Source of the DNA: Gammaproteobacteria bacterium
GTDB taxonomy: Bacteria > Pseudomonadota > Gammaproteobacteria > SZUA-152
NCBI GenBank assembly: GCA_013152545.1
Contig: JAADGF010000016.1
Span: 1-38,226 of the forward strand
Length of the DNA stretch: 38,226 nt
Reading direction: 5' to 3'
A model generated the notes under the pieces. The model was not told the origin of the DNA. It was given only the letters and a program-made list of their open reading frames with translations, and searched no databases. Each line of letters starts with the position of its first letter. The stretch's first letter is position 1. Below are positions 17,243-26,326 of the stretch, in pieces. The translations under genes and the position numbers were made by a program.

Positions 17243-18853
17243 CTAACCTCCAAGTACGGCTAGCGTTCCGTCTGCCAATTCGTATGTGTTGTTGATAGCA
17301 TTTAGGTTGAAGCTGTACAGGTCTTTGCGAGAGGCAATGCCATAATGTTGCACGCCCAGCGAGCGTAAAGTTTCAACGATAGCGGGTAGTGATTTAGCGT
17401 TGTAATTGTCGTCTTCAACATAAAATAATAACTTCATGGGTAAGCCTTTTGCTTCAAGTATTTTTTTGCGAAAGGCTTCGGGACTGAGTGATGCTTTAAT
17501 CGGAATGATTGCAAAGTCATATTCCGATGGTTTGTCTGTTTTTCCGTAATGACCAAATTTAGCGTTGGGTTGATAATAGCGAGTGATTTTTTTTATTTGC
17601 TCGATTTGCTGAGGTGTATGCTGGTTGAATATAATGCCATTAAACGGGTTTAGTCGTGATAGGTCGCTGTATAGGTCATGCGAATTTTTTACGGACAGTT
17701 CGTTGGGTAAATGTTTGGGTAAGCTTAAGTAAACATGACGGATGTTTAGCCGTGTTTGAATTTGATGAGTGACGTGGTTAAGTATATTCGTTGCTATTTT
17801 TATCTGATGATTAAAAAAGAAGGCTTGTCGAGTATCTCGGCTAAAGGGATGCACCACGATGGTATTTATCTTGAGCTGCTGTAAGTTATCTATTAAAGCC
17901 GACAGTAGCGCTTCCTGTGAGGTGCTTGGCTGGCCGATAAAGTTATCGAGATAAATGTCGGCAAACCGTTGTTGTTCTCTGTTAAGATAAGTGTAATTTA
18001 ATTCATTAATAAAGCTTTGCAGGTTATTGTTATTCATCACCATGATACGACTCAGGTTGGGGAATTGGCTTACCGTGGTTGGTCCGTCATTTAGGTTGAG
18101 CTGGTAGCGCAGTCCGAGCAGCTTAGCTTCTTCAGCCAGGACATTATCGTAACGGCCATAGGGCCAGGTGATACCAATGGGGGTGATGCCAAGTTCTTGC
18201 TTCAAGCGGTTGATAGAGTGTTTTAAATCCAGCTTAATGCGTTGGCGGAATTGATTTTCTGTTTCATATTGGTGTGTGCTGGCTGAGTACAACCGGGTAA
18301 CGCCAGCCGCAGCTTCATTACCTTGGGGGTTGGCTTGCACGCTATGATGCAGGTCGTGGCTGTGGGAAATTATCTCGACCAAGGGCGACTGGTTTAACTC
18401 GCGCAGTTGTGGCCATTGAATTAGCTTGCCGTTATACTCTAGCGGAATGTTTTTACCATCCACCCAGCCGGTAACCACGCTGAGCACCGAAGGGTAGTTA
18501 TAAATTTTTAACAACGGTGCAACAAATTGATAATAACTTTCAAGGCCATCGTCGAAGCTTAGTAAAACGGCTTTGTTAGGCAACAATGCTTGCTTTTTTG
18601 CCACATTATCTAATAGTGAGAGCGTCACTGGTTGATAGCCTTGGCGTTGTAAGTAATCCATTTGGGCAACAAAGGTCGAACGGCTAACGGCATGTCTATC
18701 ATCGCCGGGATCAGCCACGATGTCATGGTAAGTTAGCACTGTGAGTTCAGGTGTTTGTCCACGGCCTTGTGGGCTAAACCCTTGGCTACCATATACCAGG
18801 CAGCTGGATAGCAGTGAAATCAGCAGAAACAGTGGGTGTTTGTGTGGTGTCAT
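17243..18853 (-). CDS. pgaB: PgaB: poly-beta-1,6-N-acetylglucosamine N-deacetylase, short C-terminal domain
   Basis: Periplasmic enzyme that partly deacetylates the polysaccharide so it can be exported. The N-terminal hydrophobic segment (8-20) is a signal peptide; Cys18 is a possible lipidation site, not a clean lipobox. The CE4 deacetylase domain (about 36-285) has TYHDIV, Asp101-Asp102 in SFDDG, metal ligands His164 and His169 in SHSHDLH, and WPYGRYD. The total is 536 residues against about 670 in E. coli. The C-terminal domain (about 290-536) is shortened, and at the place of the E. coli hydrolase motif GxLFHDDA it reads GIIFNQHT, without the Asp pair. Deacetylase activity is expected; C-terminal glycosidase activity is doubtful. 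Its ATG overlaps the pgaA stop (ATGA). Confidence 0.9.
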   Translation of the reverse strand: MTPHKHPLFLLISLLSSCLVYGSQGFSPQGRGQTPELTVLTYHDIVADPGDDRHAVSRSTFVAQMDYLQRQGYQPVTLSLLDNVAKKQALLPNKAVLLSFDDGLESYYQFVAPLLKIYNYPSVLSVVTGWVDGKNIPLEYNGKLIQWPQLRELNQSPLVEIISHSHDLHHSVQANPQGNEAAAGVTRLYSASTHQYETENQFRQRIKLDLKHSINRLKQELGITPIGITWPYGRYDNVLAEEAKLLGLRYQLNLNDGPTTVSQFPNLSRIMVMNNNNLQSFINELNYTYLNREQQRFADIYLDNFIGQPSTSQEALLSALIDNLQQLKINTIVVHPFSRDTRQAFFFNHQIKIATNILNHVTHQIQTRLNIRHVYLSLPKHLPNELSVKNSHDLYSDLSRLNPFNGIIFNQHTPQQIEQIKKITRYYQPNAKFGHYGKTDKPSEYDFAIIPIKASLSPEAFRKKILEAKGLPMKLLFYVEDDNYNAKSLPAIVETLRSLGVQHYGIASRKDLYSFNLNAINNTYELADGTLAVLGG

Positions 18854-20157
18854 ATTAATTTATTACTTATCGATAAAACAAAAGATGTTTGCGATTCCCG
18901 GCCACCGTCATAGACGCGACTGGCCAGCTCAAGGCCCCAGCTTAATGAGGTAAAGGCATTAAAGTCATATTCCTGCGCATAACGGGCACCGAAAGTGGGT
19001 TTTGATCCAAAGCCCTCTTGTTTGTAATTGCCTAAAAACAAAGAAAGATGATCCACATGACGGTCATAGCGGGTATCCAGTACAAAGTCTGTTCGGTGCA
19101 CCAGGGTTAAGCCGAGATCTTTTGATGGGTTGTAATAAACGGTATTATTTTTGGTGTTACGAGAACGAAATAATTCCAGTATTATGCGCCGTTCGCGTTT
19201 TTCCTCTAATTGATAGGCATAACTGCCAGTGGTAAAGAGGGTGGTCCTGTCATTGGAATCGGAAAAATTATACCGTGAAGTTATTCCCGACCATTGCCAA
19301 CGATAGTCATTGCTATGAAAATACGCGTTAAGGGTGAAACGATCCGCATCAATGTCCAATGCTTTTGCCCGCAACGGTATATCTTCCGCAAACGAGGCAT
19401 ATTCGGCGCTGACTTCCCACAGGCTGGTGGGGTAATGGGTGAGGCGGGTGCGGCTTCCTGTATCGCCAGCATTGCGAATTTCTTTCGAAAAGGCCTGGTC
19501 TAGCAACCATTTGTGATTGAACCAGTGCAATACCCCTACACCCAAGCGATTAAGGTCACCGGTTTCAAATGCTTTATCGGCTGATCGGGTATTAAAAAAT
19601 CGCGCGTACCAGCGAGTGTGTGAGGTTAGTTGTCGGCTGTAGCGTGTTGCTATAAAATGACTTCGGTTTCCCTTCTCAGATTCACTTGTGCCGACAGTAA
19701 CATCCAGCCGGGGTTTGGCGTTAAGGCTGATATTGTTAATGATCGATTGATATTGGAAGGCTAATTCATTGTTGTCTGGTTCGGTTTTGAGGCCTTGGCG
19801 CAATAGCATACGGGCTTGGTCTGCGTCACGGATCTGTACCAGGCATTCGCTGACTGCGCTAATGAGATAAGATTCGGGGTTAGGTCTGTTACGAATCAAT
19901 TGAAAACTTTCCAATGCGGCATCACACTTACCGGCCCAGGTCAGTATAATGACGTAGTCGCGGTGCATCGGGTAGTGACCAGGATGCTTGTCTAGCATTT
20001 TTCTCAGGATGGCCAATCCATTGTCATGCTGTCCTTCTCTCGCTAGATTGACCGCATGTCTGTGTTGTTTGTCAATATAGGTTGCATTCTCTTGGGCGAC
20101 TGCAACCATGAAAGGGGATGATATGAAGGCTATCATCAGTATTAAAAATAACCGCAC
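18850..20157 (-). CDS. pgaA: PgaA: outer-membrane export porin with a short TPR region
   Basis: Outer-membrane protein that exports the deacetylated polysaccharide. The GTG start at 20157 has GAGGAG in front and begins a signal peptide (LFLILMIAFISSPFMVAVA) cleaved near residue 21. Residues about 30-140 contain roughly three TPR-like helical repeats (HPGHYPMHRDYVIILTWAG, then PESYLISAVSECL, then DQARMLLRQGLKTEP). Residues about 148-435 form a beta-barrel of alternating hydrophobic strands. E. coli PgaA has about 807 residues, of which roughly 500 are periplasmic TPR, so the barrel length is kept but the TPR part is much reduced. EDIPLRAKALDI matches a PgaA barrel motif. The stop overlaps the pgaB start. 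Confidence 0.88.
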   Translation of the reverse strand: MRLFLILMIAFISSPFMVAVAQENATYIDKQHRHAVNLAREGQHDNGLAILRKMLDKHPGHYPMHRDYVIILTWAGKCDAALESFQLIRNRPNPESYLISAVSECLVQIRDADQARMLLRQGLKTEPDNNELAFQYQSIINNISLNAKPRLDVTVGTSESEKGNRSHFIATRYSRQLTSHTRWYARFFNTRSADKAFETGDLNRLGVGVLHWFNHKWLLDQAFSKEIRNAGDTGSRTRLTHYPTSLWEVSAEYASFAEDIPLRAKALDIDADRFTLNAYFHSNDYRWQWSGITSRYNFSDSNDRTTLFTTGSYAYQLEEKRERRIILELFRSRNTKNNTVYYNPSKDLGLTLVHRTDFVLDTRYDRHVDHLSLFLGNYKQEGFGSKPTFGARYAQEYDFNAFTSLSWGLELASRVYDGGRESQTSFVLSISNKLI

Positions 20158-20874
20158 AACCCTTACTCCTCATTTCTAGGGATGTATATTCTTAAATAGA
20201 GTGAAGTCTAGAAGAGGGCGAATTCGCGCACAAAATAGACTGCTCTTTTTGTTTTTTGCCGCTGTATGCCCTTACTGTGGCTAGTGTCTTTTTTGTCTGG
20301 AAAAGACCTGCAAGATTGGCTCTTGCTTTATTCATGGGATTGGTGTCATTTCGAGTGCAAAATCGTTAGGGTGATTTTTATAAAACACTTACGTACTCCA
20401 TGTTGCTTCATCGTAGCACAATAATAACGAAAAGATTAAGCAGTAAATCGTGTTTTACGACATGTTAGGTTTGTTGATGGTGTTAGGAGGAGATAAGGGC
20501 AATCCTTATTTGTGTGTTTGTTGTGTTTAAAAACCAGCCATGCAAGGTGAAAGCGGCTTGCTTGGCGGTGTCAAGTTGAACGATGAATAAAGCTTGTCTG
20601 GCACATGTTTAGACCTTAACCCGCAGGGGCTTGGCAGCAGCCGTATTCATTGAGAACGCTAGTGTCTTGATATAAAAGAAAAATATTATTTCGCCTTAAG
20701 GTGGTGCCTGTAATAAAAATGTCATAGAGTTTTGATGTAATACCGGTATTTTAGCGAACTCTCTAGGTTGTTTCGTTATGTAAATTGGGGGTAGCAACAG
20801 GTTATCGTGAGGTTTGTGGTATTGAATAGGGCAATGGGTGTATATAAATCATTCAGATTAAAGTTGGTTTTTTT
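20158..20874. other. Shared upstream region of the divergent pga and pho operons
   Basis: 717 bases with no gene. The Pho box at 20708-20725 belongs to phoB. I saw no c-di-GMP riboswitch core and no clear sigma-70 promoter for pgaA. Near 20493 ATAAGG and CCTTAT can pair. Confidence 0.45.
20708..20743 (+). promoter_or_regulatory. Pho box and promoter of phoB
   Basis: CTGTAAT, AAAA, ATGTCAT (20708-20725) matches the Pho-box layout of two 7-base half-sites around a 4-base spacer, close to consensus. Twelve bases on is TAATAC (20738-20743), a fitting -10, as Pho boxes stand in for the -35. PhoB probably activates its own operon. Confidence 0.75.
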
Positions 20875-21567
20875 ATGATGTCTAGCTATTTGCTTGTTGT
20901 AGAAGACGAAACTGCAATTCGGGATATGGTCGGTTTTACCTTGGAGCGGGCTGGTTTTACCTGGTCAGGCGCTGTGGACACCGCTGAGGCCTATGCTCAG
21001 ATAGCCAGACATTTACCTGATTTAATCATACTGGATTGGATGTTGCCGGGGATCAGCGGTATTGATTTTGCCAAGCGTATACGTCGCAACGACACCACTA
21101 AGGAAATTCCTATCATCATGCTGACGGCTCGTGGCGAAGAAATCGACCGAATCAAAGGGTTTGATGCTGGTGCGGATGATTATATCTGCAAACCGTTTTC
21201 ACCAAAAGAGCTTATCGCCAGGGTGAAAGCGGTATTACGTCGCGCTTCGCCAGTAGAACCTGACAAAGTGCATCAAGTTAAGGGGTTGCGCCTCGACGCA
21301 TCAAGTCACCGCGTGTCCATTGAAGGTCAGTCCCTTGACATTGGTCCCACGGAGTTTCGTTTATTGTATTTTTTTATGACGCACCCTGAGCGAGTGTATA
21401 ATCGGGGACAACTGTTGGATAATGTATGGGGAAGCAATGTTTATATTGAGGATCGCACTGTCGACGTACACATACGGCGGTTGCGTAAAGCATTAGCGAA
21501 TCATCGCTACGATAAATTAATTCAAACCGTACGCGGAGCAGGTTACCGATTTTCCGTGCAGGAATAA
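20875..21567 (+). CDS. phoB: Phosphate response regulator PhoB
   Basis: DNA-binding response regulator of the phosphate-starvation system, 230 residues. The receiver domain (1-120) has the acidic pair Glu10-Asp11, phospho-acceptor Asp54 in ILDWMLPG and Lys in [10 protein letters not shown]. The C-terminal winged helix (about 135-228) has [20 protein letters not shown] and [15 protein letters not shown], close to E. coli PhoB. Two ATG codons lie at 20875 and 20878; either may be used. It precedes phoR by only 13 bases and has a Pho box upstream, so it probably controls its own operon. Confidence 0.97.
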   Translation: MMSSYLLVVEDETAIRDMVGFTLERAGFTWSGAVDTAEAYAQIARHLPDLIILDWMLPGISGIDFAKRIRRNDTTKEIPIIMLTARGEEIDRIKGFDAGADDYICKPFSPKELIARVKAVLRRASPVEPDKVHQVKGLRLDASSHRVSIEGQSLDIGPTEFRLLYFFMTHPERVYNRGQLLDNVWGSNVYIEDRTVDVHIRRLRKALANHRYDKLIQTVRGAGYRFSVQE

Positions 21568-21580
21568 TTCTGGAAAAATA

Positions 21581-22903
21581 GTGTCGCATCACCCCTGGCT
21601 AAATGAATTATGGCGGTTTATAGCGCTGAATGTTTTGGCATTAATGATCGGTTTGGTGATCGGTGAGATCGTTTTGGCCCTATTTTTTGCATTTGTGTTT
21701 TATTTTTTTTGGCATCTGTATCACCTTTATCAATTGGAGCGATGGATTGTCAGTCGTGATACTTCTTCGCCACCCAATGCCAGCGGAATATGGGGTGATG
21801 TGTTTCATCATTTCTACAAATTGCAGCGCCGCAACCGCAAACGTAAAAAAAAGCTAGCAAATATGTTGGCGCGTTTTCAGGCATCTACAGCGGCAATGCC
21901 TGACGCTACTATTGTACTAAATGCTGAAAATGAAATTGAATGGTTTAATAAAGCGGCTATACCGTTGCTGGGATTGAAGGTGAAACAAGATGTTAATCAG
22001 CGGATAGATAACCTAGTGCGTGTGCCTGTATTCATTCGTTACTTAGTGCGAAGTAACTACAAATATCCACTGGAAATGATTTCACCCGTTGATCACGACA
22101 TACGCTTGTCTATTCGGATTGTAGGTTACGGTAAAAATCTTAAATTAATGATTGTAAGAGATGTGACCCGTCTGCATCAGTTAGAAATCGTACGCAGGGA
22201 CTTTGTCGCAAATGTGTCTCATGAGCTGAAAACCCCTTTAACGGTCATCAATGGTTATTTGGAAAACTTAATTGACGCAGAAATGGAGCAATCCAGCCAA
22301 TGGTTATCAATCCTGACACTTATGCATCAGCAAAGTGGGCGTATGCAGCAAATTGTCGACGATTTGTTATTGTTGTCACGCTTGGAAACGGATGAAGAGA
22401 GTCCTTCCAGTGATCCGGTACCGGTACCGGCTCTGGTTGCCGCGATTTGTAAAGATACTCAATTGCTGGCGAATGATAAGCAACAACGTGTTGAAGTGGA
22501 AAACAACCACGAACTGTGGTTGCAAGGAAACAAAAAAGAACTTTATAGCGCTTTTTTGAATCTTGCGATTAATGCCGTAAAATATACATCGCAAGGTGGA
22601 AAAATTGTCATACGCTGGTATTTAAAAGGCGAGGTGGCTTGTTTCGAAGTGCGGGATAGCGGAATCGGTATTGCTCACGAACATATTCCACGCTTAACCG
22701 AGCGCTTCTATCGGGTGGATGCAGGTCGTTCGCGGGAGCAGGGAGGGACAGGGCTAGGATTGGCAATCGTCAAGCATGTACTGATACGTCATCACGCCAA
22801 ATTTTCTATTACCAGTGAAATCGATAAAGGTAGTATCTTTTGTTGTACTTTTCCGTTTGACCGAATTATTTTAAGAGAAAATATTAAAGAGAAAAATGCG
22901 TAA
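21581..22903 (+). CDS. phoR: Phosphate sensor histidine kinase PhoR
   Basis: Inner-membrane histidine kinase paired with PhoB, 440 residues starting at GTG 21581. Hydrophobic residues about 12-50 form the two N-terminal membrane helices, and a PAS-like region follows (about 100-195, with TIVLNAENEIEWFN). His214 in NVSHELKTPL is the autophosphorylation site. The ATP-binding region has NLAINAVKYTS, RDSGIGIA, RFYRVDAGRSREQGGTGLGL and a final glycine-rich turn. PhoR has no large periplasmic domain and acts with PhoU and the Pst transporter, which are not in the window. It shares an operon with phoB. Confidence 0.96.
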   Translation: MSHHPWLNELWRFIALNVLALMIGLVIGEIVLALFFAFVFYFFWHLYHLYQLERWIVSRDTSSPPNASGIWGDVFHHFYKLQRRNRKRKKKLANMLARFQASTAAMPDATIVLNAENEIEWFNKAAIPLLGLKVKQDVNQRIDNLVRVPVFIRYLVRSNYKYPLEMISPVDHDIRLSIRIVGYGKNLKLMIVRDVTRLHQLEIVRRDFVANVSHELKTPLTVINGYLENLIDAEMEQSSQWLSILTLMHQQSGRMQQIVDDLLLLSRLETDEESPSSDPVPVPALVAAICKDTQLLANDKQQRVEVENNHELWLQGNKKELYSAFLNLAINAVKYTSQGGKIVIRWYLKGEVACFEVRDSGIGIAHEHIPRLTERFYRVDAGRSREQGGTGLGLAIVKHVLIRHHAKFSITSEIDKGSIFCCTFPFDRIILRENIKEKNA

Positions 22904-23013
22904 CACACCGTTAGGTTTGTCATAAAAAGATAATAATGCATTCATTGTTCTGACATGTTTTTTTTACATAATTCTCATTATTAAATATAAAGCGAATCCT
23001 AATGGAGATGTTT
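22904..23013 (+). promoter_or_regulatory. Upstream region of pstS with a degenerate Pho-box-like site
   Basis: TTGTCAT, AAAA, AGATAAT at 22917-22934 has the right layout but a poor second half-site. No clear -10 is spaced to it. The region shows that pstS has its own leader after phoR. Confidence 0.35.
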
Positions 23014-24015
23014 ATGAAGTTCATTCATATTAAATTAAAGCAAAATAAATTAAAACAAAAGGCACTGGTCATTATCACCGCTGCATCCGTACTCATTTCC
23101 ACAACCCTGTTAGCTAGTACTGCTGTTGACTCCAGCTTGCCTGATTATGACAAAGCCAGTGGAGTTTCAGGCAACTTGTCCAGTGTTGGTTCTGATACTT
23201 TGGCCAATCTCATGACTCTATGGGCGGAAGAATTTAAACGTTTATATCCAAGTGTAAATATTCAGATACAAGCAGCCGGTTCATCAACCGCACCGCCGGG
23301 GTTAACGGAAGGCACTTCAAACCTTGGTCCCATGAGTCGTAAAATGAAAAACAAAGAAATTGAAGCTTTTGAAAAGCGGCATGGTTATAAACCCACTGCC
23401 ATTCCAGTCGCGATTGATGCGCTGGCAGTTTATGTCAACAAAGACAATCCAATCAAAGGTATGAGCATTGCTCAGCTTGATGCGATATACTCAAGTACGC
23501 GCAAATGCGGTGAAGATAAAAACATCAAAAGCTGGGGCGATTTAGGCTTAAGCGGTAGTTGGTCATCACGTGATATTCAACTGTTTGGTCGCAACTCTGT
23601 TTCCGGAACCTATGGCTATTTTAAGAAAAAAGCACTTTGCAAAGGTGACTATAAAAATACGGTTAATGAACAGCCTGGTTCTGCTTCTGTGGTGCAGTCT
23701 GTATCAACCTCCATCAACGGTATCGGCTATTCCGGTATCGGCTACAAAACGTCGGGTGTTAAAGCCATACCCATTAAGAAAAAAGAGGGCAAGCCTTATG
23801 TGGAAGCTTCTGCGGAATCTGCTATTAATGGCGACTACCCACTGTCCCGCTTCCTGTACGTCTACGTCAACAAGCACCCGAACCGCCCGTTGTCACCTTT
23901 GTTAAAAGAGTTTGTGAAAATGGTGCTTTCCAAATCCGGTCAACAGGTGGTCATTAAAGATGGCTACATTCCGTTGCCGACTAAAGTAGTAAAAAAATAT
24001 CTTGATAAAATTTAA
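23014..24015 (+). CDS. PstS-family phosphate-binding protein
   Basis: Periplasmic phosphate-binding protein of 333 residues. The N-terminus is basic ([12 protein letters not shown]) followed by [19 protein letters not shown], a signal peptide. The mature part matches the PstS-like group of the phosphate ABC transporter: [69 protein letters not shown] and [11 protein letters not shown]. These serine, glycine and aspartate loops bind the phosphate ion. ATG 23014 is chosen because GGAG lies 6 bases before it. The permease and ATPase genes (pstC, pstA, pstB) are not adjacent, so it must work with a distant transporter or buffer phosphate alone. Its position after phoBR suggests phosphate control. 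Confidence 0.9.
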   Translation: MKFIHIKLKQNKLKQKALVIITAASVLISTTLLASTAVDSSLPDYDKASGVSGNLSSVGSDTLANLMTLWAEEFKRLYPSVNIQIQAAGSSTAPPGLTEGTSNLGPMSRKMKNKEIEAFEKRHGYKPTAIPVAIDALAVYVNKDNPIKGMSIAQLDAIYSSTRKCGEDKNIKSWGDLGLSGSWSSRDIQLFGRNSVSGTYGYFKKKALCKGDYKNTVNEQPGSASVVQSVSTSINGIGYSGIGYKTSGVKAIPIKKKEGKPYVEASAESAINGDYPLSRFLYVYVNKHPNRPLSPLLKEFVKMVLSKSGQQVVIKDGYIPLPTKVVKKYLDKI

Positions 24016-24057
24016 TTCGAACGTAATGCCAAGTGACTAACATATAAATATTATTGG

Positions 24058-24180
24058 TAACGACCCAGCCTACCTTTGATTTGCCTGATTGTTGCGTCAA
24101 AAGTTGCTCATATACATCGCATCGGTAAATGCCGCACTTTTTCCTTGTCCCGAACAAATCAAAGGTAGGCTGGGTCGTTA
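24058..24180. repeat. MITE-like element D with perfect 26-bp terminal inverted repeats
   Basis: The left arm at 24058-24083 (TAACGACCCAGCCTACCTTT and GATTTG) is repeated perfectly and inverted at 24155-24180. They enclose 71 bases without coding sense. The outermost TA on each side could be a TA target duplication, as made by Tc1/mariner- or IS630-type transposases. No second copy was noticed in the window. Confidence 0.75.
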
Positions 24181-24281
24181 TGTTTGTCTTTAAGCTGTTT
24201 TTTTTACCAATAGTGCGTGATTTTTTTCGGTGCTAGCTGTACTGTGGTAAACGCAATCTGCGCTATTGATTGGTCGTTTTC

Positions 24282-24350
24282 TATACCCGTGGCGCGATGA
24301 AATAAATATGATGCACATTTAGACCTAAATCTCAAACGCCATGGAGATAA
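24282..24350. repeat. Shortened copy of repeat family B
   Basis: TATACCCGTGGCG begins it, and TTTAGACCTAAATCTCAAAC followed by GCCATGG, a mirrored family-B end, closes it, leaving only about 70 bp. It is 11 bases ahead of the sdaA AGAGG ribosome-binding site and may shape that leader. Confidence 0.6.
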
Positions 24351-24366
24351 AATATAGAGGTTGGTA

Positions 24367-25746
24367 ATGTTTATTAGTGTTCTTGATCTTTTTAAAATAG
24401 GGATAGGCCCGTCCAGTTCTCATACCATGGGGCCGATGATTGCTGCTTCTGATTTTCGAAATCGAATTGAGGTGTTTATTGCAGAGCATGAAAGGGATTC
24501 CGGTATTCACGTTCGATGCATTCTCAGGGGAGCTCTCGCTTTTACGGGTAAGGGGCATGCAACTGATCGGGCCGTGACCTTAGGACTGTATGGTTATTTA
24601 CCTGGGGATTTGGTCGCTCAGGACGTTAACGTGTTAATAACGAGCCTTTGGCGTCGTCGGGTTATCGCGTTGAGTGAAGCGCATTCCGTGAAGTTTTGCC
24701 CAGAAGAGGATATCGTATTTGACCGGGGTAAGCCACTTCCAGAGCATCCCAATGGAATGATTTTCGAGTTGACGGACCAAGGTGGACAAATAAAACTAAC
24801 AGAAACTTATTTTTCGATTGGGGGTGGTTTTGTTAGTACACTTTCTGACATTAATACACTTAATGCGCCACTTAAAATGGAGTCTGTCGTGTCGTATCCT
24901 TATGCCTTTGATTCGGCAGACTCAATGGTGCAGATGGCTGTTCAAAATAGGTTGTCAATCGCGGCGATGAAGCGATTAAACGAGCAGGTCAGAACGTCGG
25001 CTGAAACATTGAACGATGGCCTGGATGGCATTTGGGAGGCGATGCAAAGCTGTATTGGCAAAGGTTTGTCCGACGAGGGTGTTTTACCGGGAGGGCTTAG
25101 TCTGTCTCGTCGTGCAAAGGCGCTAATTGAGCAGTTGCAAGCTAATCCCAAAGATGCCACGGTAAATGACTGGTTATGTGCCTATGCTATGGCTGTGAAT
25201 GAGGAAAATGCTGCCGGCCATATGGTGGTTACTGCACCGACCAATGGTGCTGCAGGTGTAATACCAGCGGTTTTGTATTACCTTGTTCAGCATGAGAGTG
25301 CTTCAGCGAAGCAAGTCAGGGATTTTTTGCTGACTGCTAGTGCAATTGGTGGCATTATCAAACATCGGAGTTCAATATCGGGTGCAGAGGTGGGGTGTCA
25401 GGGTGAAGTTGGTTCTGCTGCTGCTATGGCGGCAGCGGGTTTATGTGCTGCTCGAGAGGCGACACCCCAACAAATAGAAAATGCGGCAGAAATAGCGCTT
25501 GAACATCATCTGGGGATGACGTGCGATCCGGTCGCTGGGCTAGTACAGGTACCTTGTATTGAGCGTAATGGTTTTGGTGCCATTAAAGCGTTTACCGCCG
25601 CTTCACTTGCAATGCGAGGGACTGGGCAGCATTTTATGTCGTTAGACCGTTGCATAGCCGCGATGAAGCAAACAGGTTTGGAAATGTCAGAAAAATATAA
25701 AGAAACGTCTTTAGGTGGGTTGGCCGTCAGTATTACTGAATGTTAG
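24367..25746 (+). CDS. sdaA: L-serine dehydratase (iron-sulfur type)
   Basis: Cytoplasmic enzyme converting L-serine to pyruvate and ammonia with a [4Fe-4S] cluster. It has 459 residues, as usual for the single-chain SdaA/SdaB form. Both domains are present: the N-terminal beta domain starts [20 protein letters not shown], and the alpha domain has [15 protein letters not shown]. Cluster cysteines lie in [33 protein letters not shown] and nearby segments. I chose ATG 24367 over an upstream TTG because it has AGAGG six bases before it. No sdaC serine transporter or glycine-cleavage gene is adjacent. Whether it is sdaA or sdaB cannot be separated here. Confidence 0.95.
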   Translation: MFISVLDLFKIGIGPSSSHTMGPMIAASDFRNRIEVFIAEHERDSGIHVRCILRGALAFTGKGHATDRAVTLGLYGYLPGDLVAQDVNVLITSLWRRRVIALSEAHSVKFCPEEDIVFDRGKPLPEHPNGMIFELTDQGGQIKLTETYFSIGGGFVSTLSDINTLNAPLKMESVVSYPYAFDSADSMVQMAVQNRLSIAAMKRLNEQVRTSAETLNDGLDGIWEAMQSCIGKGLSDEGVLPGGLSLSRRAKALIEQLQANPKDATVNDWLCAYAMAVNEENAAGHMVVTAPTNGAAGVIPAVLYYLVQHESASAKQVRDFLLTASAIGGIIKHRSSISGAEVGCQGEVGSAAAMAAAGLCAAREATPQQIENAAEIALEHHLGMTCDPVAGLVQVPCIERNGFGAIKAFTAASLAMRGTGQHFMSLDRCIAAMKQTGLEMSEKYKETSLGGLAVSITEC

Positions 25747-26059
25747 TGTTTTTTGGTGGAGGGAGTAAAGCCTCTTAAATGGTGTTTAGGAGAGGTTTGC
25801 TTGAATGTCATCTACTTCCCTATCTTGATGATGAGAATTTAGCCAGCTTAGTTTTTATAGCCAACAACGACTGGCTTTGTTTTTTTACATTAATTTCAAG
25901 CCCTTCGTTTTGCAGTAACGCAGCACGTCCTTTAACGCCCTTTGGAAATGTGGCTAGCAGTTCCCCATCGTTTTGGGTATTGATTCAATTGTATCTTCTT
26001 CCTTGTCGCTAAATTTATCCGTTGAGTGCTCGCTTATTAAGTTGCGCTAAGTTTTTTAA

Positions 26060-26219
26060 CCTAGCGCATCAGTTGAGTCTTCTGCGAACGGTTGTAACAC
26101 AGAATCTAAAAGACTTTTTATGATTTTCTGAACGCACCATTATGGTGATACGCTGTCGTCCAAAAAAACCCAAAAAATCTTTTATCTTCAGCGCTCTAGT
26201 CGCTCTCGCGATGATATGT
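26060..26219. repeat. MITE-like element, family A, copy 2 (damaged right end)
   Basis: It starts CCTAGCGCATCAGTTGAGTC, carries the same internal hairpin (AATCTAAAAGACTTTTTATG and its mirror) and the GATACGCTGTCGTCCAAAAA core. The right end lacks the CGATTCAACTG segment seen in copies 1 and 3. Confidence 0.7.
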
Positions 26220-26265
26220 AAAGCATGTTCTGTTTGCGTCTGGCGTTGTTGCGAATTGTTGTAAT

Positions 26266-26296
26266 ATACCTAAATCCCAAACGCCACGGGTATAGT
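26266..26296. repeat. Single end of repeat family B
   Basis: TACCTAAATCCCAAACGCCA followed by CGGGTATA matches the inverted end of element B. No partner end is close by. Confidence 0.6.
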
Positions 26297-26326
26297 TCGT
26301 TATGATGCCTCAGCAGTCACTGAGTT

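Larger units (their letters stand above)
24016..24366. other. Intergenic stretch with two repeat elements
   Basis: The 351 bases after pstS hold element D (24058-24180) and a shortened family-B element (24282-24350) just ahead of the sdaA ribosome-binding site. Element D may end the pho transcript. Nothing else was seen. Confidence 0.5.
25747..26326. other. Intergenic stretch with a family-A element and a family-B end
   Basis: The 580 bases hold family-A copy 2 (26060-26219) and a family-B end (26266-26296). On the minus strand 25823-25984 is open and reads like coding (DGELLATFPKGVKGRAALLQ) but has no start codon, so it may be a gene remnant of unknown kind. Confidence 0.45.

Noticed and set aside
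20158-20874. Possible c-di-GMP riboswitch ahead of pgaA
   Set aside because: I looked for the conserved GEMM core on the minus strand and did not find it.
25779-26012. Open frame of 77 codons on the plus strand
   Set aside because: No ribosome-binding site or recognisable sequence; the opposite strand of the same stretch looks more like coding but has no start codon, so neither is called a gene.
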